A program made the position numbers and the translations under genes. DNA of 34,379 nucleotides from Liolophura sinensis (lineage: Eukaryota > Mollusca > Polyplacophora > Chitonida > Chitonidae). This document shows, in pieces, positions 31,601 through 34,379 of this stretch (position 1 is the first letter of the stretch; the number at the start of each line of letters is the position of its first letter). The stretch lies in contig NC_088300.1 in assembly GCF_032854445.1 (NCBI RefSeq), positions 15,781,191 through 15,815,569 of the forward strand, given 5' to 3'. The notes under the pieces are model-generated. The model had not been told where the DNA came from and did not search any database. It worked only from the letters and a program-made list of their open reading frames with translations.

Positions 31601-34298
31601 AGGGGAATTCGACTTTGACGGGTGATAATTAATAAAGCATGATTAAATCTTGGTTTAACCACTAAAGCTAATGAAAATGCTATCATATTTTTTTCATCTA
31701 CAAATCAATTGTTCTCTTTTAATGAAATCAAAACAAAAATGGATTTCTAACATCAGTGTTAGAAAAGAAGTGTGGTGAGTAATGATGGGACATTGAACTG
31801 GTATATTAATGTGTGTCTCCACTTTATTTTTGTTTTTTTAGCATTTGGTAAGAGTTAAACTTTATACGCCTGTTATAACCACTACTGTTAACAATTAACA
31901 TGGTCAAGGGCACATAACTGTAGCAAGCCATTTGCACTCCCCCTTCATCAGCATAAGGTATCAGTGGATGCCTTACCAAGCTATCTAGTACCTGGTGTTT
32001 AAATATGCCTGATGAAAGGAGATAGCTTCAGTGATGGCAATGGGGATATGGGGCATGGGTATATATGTATACATGTATTATACAAGCTGCCATTACTGAC
32101 TCGTGTAGCTTACCAGTCAACTATTACACTATATACAACATTACAGTTTATATACTTTTTCAATTACTGGTATTACATATGGGACTACAATGTTGCCATC
32201 TGATTATTTTTCAAATTCTCTGTTTTCATATCCTGCTATTCTGTGTACAGTACCTTACTTGTGTCCTGTTGAATGGATCTATATCTCCATGTGTCATCAT
32301 ATCACATGTGTATGCACATGTAGACATGCCTATACATATAATGCTTAGGTCATATCTGTACCTTACTCAAAACAAGGTCACTTCTGTGCCTTACTCAGTA
32401 TATACCTTACTCAATCTGTACCTTATTCCAAACAAGTAGGTGATGTCTGTACCTTACTCAATCTATACCTTACCCAAAACAAGAAGGTCATGTCTGTACC
32501 TTACTTAAAACAAGTAGGTCACATTTGTACCTTACTAAATCTGTACCTTACTAAATCTGTACCTTACTCAAAACAAGTAGGTCACATCTATACAAAACAA
32601 ATAATATCTGTACCTTACTCAAAACAAATAGGTCACATGTGTGTCCTAGGAAGTTGTTCCCACCTTATGGTTCCCACCAGAATTCACCATGCTCACTATT
32701 TTTTGGGGTATCTGAGGTCATAAACTTGAGGTCATGGGTTTTGTGTGAGTTAACCTCCAGGGTGTGTTGTCATCATGGTTGATGGGTTCCATGTCTAAAT
32801 GCTCTAGTTATCTCGCTGTTACGAAGTAAGGTGAGGTATTATGAGAGAGAGAAAGGGAAAGTGTGTTGGTGTCCATTCCAGTGTCTTTGTCTGGTGAGCT
32901 GTTGTCTCTCAAGTTGTGTGTTATAACATGTCTCTCTCTTTTTCTCTGACCTTCCATGGACATAGGCAAGGCAATAGGTAAGGCCACAGATGATTGGTCA
33001 GCTGCCCATCCACCCTCTATGGTAGAGCAATTCTGATAGGCTCACTCTGCATGGATACAGCAAGCTTAAGGCACACATCATCATTTGCCAATGTTTGATT
33101 TTTTTTTTAGTTTTCAGTTGCTTTGTGATCATCTGGCTATTTTTTTAGTAGAGATTCATATTTTAAGGAACTTATATGTTCTTTACCATTTGATGTACAC
33201 AATATTTTGTGTTAATCACCACATGTGTATAATCATTCTAAATATAATGTGTCCATCTGTTCTTTAATTACTTCTCCATGAAATCTTCTCTGGACTTTAT
33301 AAGTTTATATCAACTTCATTAAATTATCCAACAACTTCATATCTTTAAGTTTTGAATGTAAGTTTTAAATCAGTGATTTACTTCAAACATTATTTCTTTA
33401 TTTATTAGCGCTCTTAATGGCCTATGTTTGTGGATTAAGCTTTGCATATTATTTGTAGTTCTAGAGGTACTAGGCAATTCTTTGTGGTTTAGATCCCATA
33501 GTACTAGTTTACACTTCTGTTGGCTGAAAATATATTCTTGCTTCTTCTTGTTAAATTCTGTGTTCTGCAAACTGAAACATTTTTACAGTATTGATACACT
33601 TTTGACATTCTTTGGTCATACTTGTCAGTGTTTGTCCATGTCTTGTGCAGTCTTGTCAATCAAACATAAAATGTATTAAAATGTGTCTATTAAGTGTTAC
33701 TCCACCCATTCAAGCTATACTCCTCCCACTTAAGCTATACTTATCCCACTCAAGCTATATTCCCCCCACCCAAGTTATATTTGATCACTATTCAGATAAG
33801 TTTCTCCATTACTTAAATACATCTTTCAGTATAGCTTTGACTGACAGCCTTCAACAGTTATAGTTTTGCTCTTGCACCTTACATGTTAAAAGATGAAGCA
33901 TGGTTATATAATTATATGGTGTGCATACACGTAGTATAAATGTGTTTCAGGTTGCTTTGGATTATCCTTTCAGGCCGAGAATTGTCCATGTTTAAATCGA
34001 AAGATGAAAAACAGAGATGAAATCTGAAGATAAATGATGAAATGAAATGAAATGTGAAGTGTTAATTGTGGTTGTTTCCCAGCTGATTTCTGAAATCCTG
34101 TTGACTTCAAACTTTCTGCAAGATCATTTGTCCAGCAGCTAGACTACCAGTTTTTTAAATTGGTATTATGATTATATAATCCATTATATAATCAGAGTTT
34201 TCCAGTTGCTTATTTTTCTGTGATTACTGTCTGTTTCAGAGTTCTCGTTCCCAGGCTTTACCATTGACACATGCAGAAGTATGGTGGCCATGCATGAT
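16625..34298 (+). CDS. CAPN9-like: Calpain (calcium-dependent cysteine protease), classical penta-EF-hand type; partial at both ends
   Basis: Exons as read: 16625-16694, 18622-18874, 19491-19659, 20206-20286, 20762-20862, 21235-21312, 21600-21775, 22494-22657, 23673-23884, 24479-24512, 25760-25807, 27939-28010 (probable), 29379-29514 and 34240-34298. All junctions are GT..AG and all phases agree, giving about 551 codons without a stop. Domain order is the catalytic core (CysPc, exons 1-7) with the triad Cys in GDCWLL, His in GHAYSVT and Asn in RVRNPWG; then the C2-like domain (exons 7-9, ending FLLRIFSEH); a Pro/Arg-rich linker; and the start of the penta-EF-hand domain ([21 protein letters not shown]). 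Classical calpains are Ca2+-activated cytosolic proteases that make limited cuts in cytoskeletal and signalling proteins. All three catalytic residues are present, so the enzyme is probably active. Missing are the N-terminal residues before EICDNPSF and everything after the EF1-EF2 connecting helix. The family assignment is very secure. The subtype (CAPN9/CalpA/CalpB-like) is inferred from the EF-hand domain and general resemblance. Confidence 0.96.
17394..17465. repeat. 16-bp tandem repeat, 4.5 units
   Basis: The unit tactgtttaggacccc is repeated perfectly four times from 17394, followed by a partial tactgttt. It lies inside the candidate TIR element. Confidence 0.95.
17701..17946. repeat. 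123-bp tandem duplication, nearly identical copies
   Basis: Copy 1 (17701-17823) begins tcacacagggcttacaattt and copy 2 (17824 to about 17946) repeats it with essentially one substitution (ttcaaacc versus ttcgaacc) before diverging at the last few bases. Such high identity means a recent event. It lies within the candidate TIR element and intron 1. Confidence 0.95.
18622..18874 (+). CDS. Calpain exon 2: catalytic cysteine
   Basis: The exon follows a ttctag acceptor and ends before gtaagt. The split Gly codon restores [13 protein letters not shown], whose Cys (tgt, 18627-18629) is the calpain nucleophile. It then carries the [20 protein letters not shown] and [14 protein letters not shown] segments and [15 protein letters not shown], all highly conserved in protease subdomain 1. 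It ends in phase 2 within a Lys codon that exon 3 completes. Confidence 0.97.
19491..19659 (+). CDS. Calpain exon 3: protease core, [14 protein letters not shown] region
   Basis: It opens after tttcag with the completed Lys and [20 protein letters not shown], then [14 protein letters not shown] and a helix ending LMGCSID, with a gtgagt donor in phase 0. The order and spacing match the end of calpain subdomain 1 and the link to subdomain 2. If the donor is not used, translation reads on into the intron and stops at 19741-19743, before the catalytic His. Confidence 0.97.
19983..20115 (+). mobile_element. SINE-A 3' fragment in calpain intron 3
   Basis: The segment from gcggatgcttgtgggtttcc through ccaccataatgctggccgct and agtgaaatattcttcagtac to catcaatcaaatcaatcaat matches the 3' half of the SINE-A copy at 26228-26498. 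The tRNA head is missing. No clean target duplication was found. Confidence 0.8.
20206..20286 (+). CDS. Calpain exon 4: catalytic histidine
   Basis: This is a 27-codon exon, phase 0 to phase 0, between a ttcag acceptor and a gtgagt donor. It encodes an acidic leader ([16 protein letters not shown]) and [11 protein letters not shown]. The His codon at 20257-20259 is the general base of the triad. The leader between exon 3 and GHAYSVT follows a variable part of the family. Confidence 0.95.
20453..20735. repeat. 21-bp GC-rich minisatellite in calpain intron 4, in frame with exon 5
   Basis: The unit is close to ggcccctctctggccatcttg, with about nine clear units from 20551 to 20735 and more degenerate ones back to about 20453. 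Because 21 is a multiple of three, the frame of exon 5 stays open upstream through the whole array, up to a stop (tag) at 20468-20470. That same tag is the end of an acceptor-like ccttcttag. Using it would extend exon 5 by 97 codons of seven-residue repeats (L-S-G-H-L-G-P-like). Confidence 0.9.
20762..20862 (+). CDS. Calpain exon 5: catalytic asparagine
   Basis: The exon begins after tcccag in phase 0 with [20 protein letters not shown] and continues [13 protein letters not shown], ending in phase 2 before gtgagt. The Asn codon at 20816-20818 in RNPWG completes the Cys/His/Asn triad. The reading frame stays open for 97 codons upstream of this acceptor through a 21-bp repeat array, so a longer version of this exon is possible (see the repeat entry). 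Confidence 0.95.
21235..21312 (+). CDS. Calpain exon 6: protease subdomain 2
   Basis: It follows a ttgcag acceptor and completes a Ser codon to give [20 protein letters not shown], then DNDGEFW, ending in phase 2 before gtaaat. This is the calpain segment between the W-S-D motif and the E-F-W-M motif near the end of the core domain, which includes one of the core Ca2+-binding loops in known structures. Confidence 0.94.
21600..21775 (+). CDS. Calpain exon 7: end of protease core and start of C2-like domain
   Basis: After ctcgtag it completes the Trp of [20 protein letters not shown] and then encodes an acidic stretch ([12 protein letters not shown]). It continues [20 protein letters not shown] and NYL, with a gtacgc donor in phase 1. 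W-x(n)-G-x-W-x(n)-S-A-G-G-C-R-N is the standard opening of the calpain C2-like domain. Confidence 0.95.
22494..22657 (+). CDS. Calpain exon 8: C2-like domain with a strongly acidic loop
   Basis: The acceptor is ggggcag. The exon completes an Asp and reads [20 protein letters not shown], then [14 protein letters not shown] followed by a basic patch RRKKRKEG and [12 protein letters not shown], ending in phase 0 before gtcagt. The acidic run (DPDEDDEDD) lies where family members have an acidic loop thought to take part in Ca2+ or interdomain electrostatic switching. Confidence 0.95.
22728..22994 (+). mobile_element. Old, near full-length SINE-A copy in calpain intron 8
   Basis: It runs from gtgcctcagtggcttcatgg through cagcctctcaccaatgctgt, gggaaggtctgccagcatcc and gaaatattcttgagctcagc to an aataaataaat tail, matching the 26228-26498 copy along its length. 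Many substitutions, including in the polymerase III boxes, show it is older. No target duplication was recognised. Confidence 0.85.
23673..23884 (+). CDS. Calpain exon 9: remainder of C2-like domain
   Basis: From a ctttag acceptor it encodes [20 protein letters not shown], then [40 protein letters not shown] and EHKNTS, ending in phase 2 before gtgagt. The N-L-R-E-V, L-P-P-G-x-Y, V-P-S-T-F-E-P and F-L-L-R-I-F-S-E motifs are diagnostic of the last strands of the calpain C2-like domain. Confidence 0.96.
24479..24512 (+). CDS. Calpain exon 10: short linker exon
   Basis: This 34-nt exon sits between tcctcag and gtgagc. It completes the Thr codon left by exon 9 and encodes [11 protein letters not shown] in frame, ending in phase 0. 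It belongs to the variable linker between the C2-like and EF-hand domains, so there is no motif. Support comes from the strong splice sites and exact phase. Confidence 0.8.
25760..25807 (+). CDS. Calpain exon 11: Pro/Arg-rich linker exon
   Basis: This 48-nt exon, phase 0 to phase 0, lies between ctctag and a gtaagt donor and encodes [16 protein letters not shown]. It is symmetric, so it could be included or skipped without changing the frame. The Pro-rich composition suits the flexible linker before the EF-hand domain. Confidence 0.78.
26216..26510 (+). mobile_element. Full-length SINE-A insertion with perfect 12-bp target-site duplication (calpain intron 11)
   Basis: The body 26228-26498 has a tRNA-derived head with A box tggctcagtcgg (26238-26249) and B box gagttcaagacc (26306-26317), a unique body, and a tail of caat/aaat repeats. 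It lies between identical 12-mers tttcagaaatac at 26216-26227 and 26499-26510. Intact boxes and perfect duplications indicate a fairly young, polymerase III-transcribable element. Short ORFs on both strands here are not genes. The head looks like a tRNA gene but is a retroposon part. Confidence 0.95.
27225..27290. repeat. T-rich low-complexity tract
   Basis: Runs of T interrupted by single A or G residues, in the intron between exons 11 and 12. It gives a hydrophobic-looking ORF (Phe/Leu-rich, 27195-27416) that is an artefact of composition. Confidence 0.9.
27494..27655. repeat. 24/25-bp tandem repeat, about 7 units, centred on TGATCA
   Basis: Units of the form gatcatttcacaggatatga plus ttttt start at 27498, 27523, 27548, 27573, 27597, 27621 and 27646. 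Each has a TGATCA palindrome. Units vary between gacagg, cacagg, caaagg and cacatg, with one-base length changes in the T run. Confidence 0.93.
27939..28010 (+). CDS. Probable calpain exon 12: symmetric Pro/aromatic linker exon
   Basis: This 72-nt open stretch lies between a ccccag acceptor and a gtaact donor. In the required phase 0 it reads [20 protein letters not shown] then RGRW with no stop. Composition fits a Pro-rich linker, and the length keeps the frame into exon 13. There is no conserved motif and the donor is only moderate, so it may be an alternatively used cassette or a false exon. Confidence 0.5.
28011..29378. other. Calpain intron between probable exon 12 and exon 13
   Basis: AT-rich sequence with no additional exon, SINE or tandem repeat that I can recognise. 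ORFs of 60-63 codons here are without motifs. Confidence 0.5.
29379..29514 (+). CDS. Calpain exon 13: acidic linker and EF-hand 1 of the penta-EF-hand domain
   Basis: After tttcttag the exon encodes an acidic lead ([20 protein letters not shown]), then [20 protein letters not shown] and SVFQR, ending in phase 1 before gtacaa. The A-G-E-D-M-E-I-x-x-x-E-L loop is the hallmark non-canonical first EF-hand of calpain penta-EF-hand domains. Reading past the donor would add GTTLSD and stop. Confidence 0.95.
29646..30170. repeat. 84-bp tandem duplication nested in a larger diverged duplication
   Basis: Copy 1 (29646-29729) and copy 2 (29730-29813), beginning cttgatctgataagactggt, are nearly identical. 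A diverged relative of their second half (gatatagtatgttacatgct) is at about 29955-30019. The following block (ccaaaagctagatgatagcc, about 29830-29945) is repeated at about 30041-30170 (ccaaaagctatatgatagcc). The pattern is A-A-B-A'-B': an old duplication of A-B, then a recent doubling of A. Confidence 0.85.
30196..30500 (+). mobile_element. SINE-B copy with full 3' end
   Basis: It shares the head (A box tagcacagttgg 30204-30215, B box gggtcagtcc 30247-30256) and body of the 9484 copy, and extends further 3' to aggtacgacgttaaacccca plus an A-rich end. No target duplication was clear. It lies in the long EF1-EF2 intron of calpain. The 60-codon ORF across its head is incidental. Confidence 0.88.
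30607..31210. repeat. 26-bp minisatellite, 23 units
   Basis: The unit cagcttgtacatggtaactg plus gtcacc repeats with an exact 26-base period from 30607 to 31204, then a partial unit. Variants are atgg/attg, gtcacc/gccacc/gtcaac and a few single changes. The period shows no indel. The unit contains TGTACA and a near-palindromic ggtaactggtcacc. There are no spacers, so it is not a CRISPR. Confidence 0.96.
31842..31847 (+). CDS. Candidate 6-nt microexon in the EF1-EF2 intron
   Basis: The six bases catttg lie between a strong pyrimidine tract with acceptor (tttttgtttttttag) and a gtaaga donor. Being 6 nt, phase 1 to phase 1, it would insert two residues (Arg-Ala-Phe context) after FQR without shifting the frame. 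Only the splice signals and phase support it. Isolated matches of this size also arise by chance. Confidence 0.2.
32348..32640. repeat. Imperfect tandem array of ctgtaccttactcaaaacaa modules
   Basis: Modules of about 15 bp (atctgtaccttacta) and about 31 bp (atctgtaccttactcaaaac plus aagtaggtcac) alternate irregularly, with deletions. The small ORFs that read T-K-S-V-P-Y-S-like repeats come from this array. It lies in the same calpain intron as the 26-bp array. Confidence 0.88.
32966..32977 (+). CDS. Candidate 12-nt microexon in the EF1-EF2 intron
   Basis: Twelve bases (gcaaggcaatag) sit between a pyrimidine-rich stretch ending in acatag and a gtaagg donor. In phase 1 it would add Gly-Lys-Ala-Ile between exon 13 and the Glu that opens exon 14. 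Inclusion lengthens the otherwise short connection between EF-hand 1 and the following helix. Evidence is limited to splice signals and phase. Confidence 0.25.
   Translation, partial: ARQ
33691..33780. repeat. 20-bp tandem repeat, 4-5 units
   Basis: Units resembling caagctatactcctcccact begin at 33711, 33731, 33751 and 33771, with a diverged first unit at 33691. The array is C-rich on this strand and lies about 460 bp upstream of calpain exon 14. Confidence 0.9.
34240..34298 (+). CDS. Calpain exon 14: helix between EF-hands 1 and 2; gene continues off the window
   Basis: Following ctgtttcag the exon completes a Glu codon and reads [20 protein letters not shown], ending in phase 0 before gtatcc. 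The G-F-x-x-x-x-C-R-S-M-V segment is conserved in calpain penta-EF-hand domains just before EF-hand 2. The donor is weak but lies at the expected Asp. EF-hands 2 to 5 and the stop codon are not in the window. Confidence 0.9.
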
Positions 34299-34379
34299 GT
34301 ATCCTTTGTGGACAGTAAATCACAAAATACAACTAGACAGGTGCAATGTAACTGATCAGTGTTAGCATTAGTTGACAGG

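Noticed and set aside
33408-33440. Extra calpain exon after the tttattag acceptor
   Set aside because: No donor keeps the required phase 1 to phase 1, and the translation shows no EF-hand similarity.

Overview
The window is animal nuclear DNA, most likely from a marine mollusc or another lophotrochozoan. The evidence for eukaryotic DNA is an intron-split gene with GT..AG junctions, AT-rich non-coding sequence, many short-period minisatellites and tRNA-derived SINEs. One SINE family ends in a motif like aagtgaaatattcttgagtacggc followed by caataaat-type tails, and another carries a tacgacgttaaacccc-type tail; I associate both with mollusc genomes from general knowledge, not from a search. There is no bacterial-style operon, CRISPR array, rRNA or functional tRNA gene.

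The only protein gene I can support is a plus-strand calpain, a calcium-dependent cysteine protease of the classical type (CAPN9 / arthropod CalpA-CalpB-like). It fills the right half of the window. Twelve confidently read exons from 16625 to 34298, plus one probable linker exon, join with fully consistent phases. They encode most of the catalytic core with its Cys, His and Asn triad in exons 2, 4 and 5, then the C2-like domain, a proline-rich linker and the first EF-hand of the penta-EF-hand domain. The exons for the extreme N-terminus were not found and may lie upstream of the window. The gene runs off the right edge before EF-hands 2 to 5. Two candidate microexons (6 and 12 nt, both phase 1 to phase 1) lie in the last long intron.

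Positions 1 to 16624 show no recognisable exon. They hold AT-rich sequence, three minisatellites (37-bp at 4703-5329, 35-bp at 14221-14850, 18-bp at 15093-15254), a minus-strand SINE with a perfect target-site duplication (6868-7137), a second-family SINE with a perfect 13-bp duplication (9471-9785) and a small fold-back element (15347-15485).

The calpain introns carry a 1.38-kb candidate TIR element with TA ends (17107-18490), which contains its own tandem repeats. They also hold several SINE-A copies, one of them a full-length insertion with a perfect 12-bp duplication (26216-26510), and seven further tandem arrays or duplications. The most biologically suggestive arrangement is a 21-bp minisatellite in intron 4 that is open in frame with exon 5. 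With its own acceptor-like site, it could add 97 codons between the catalytic His and Asn.
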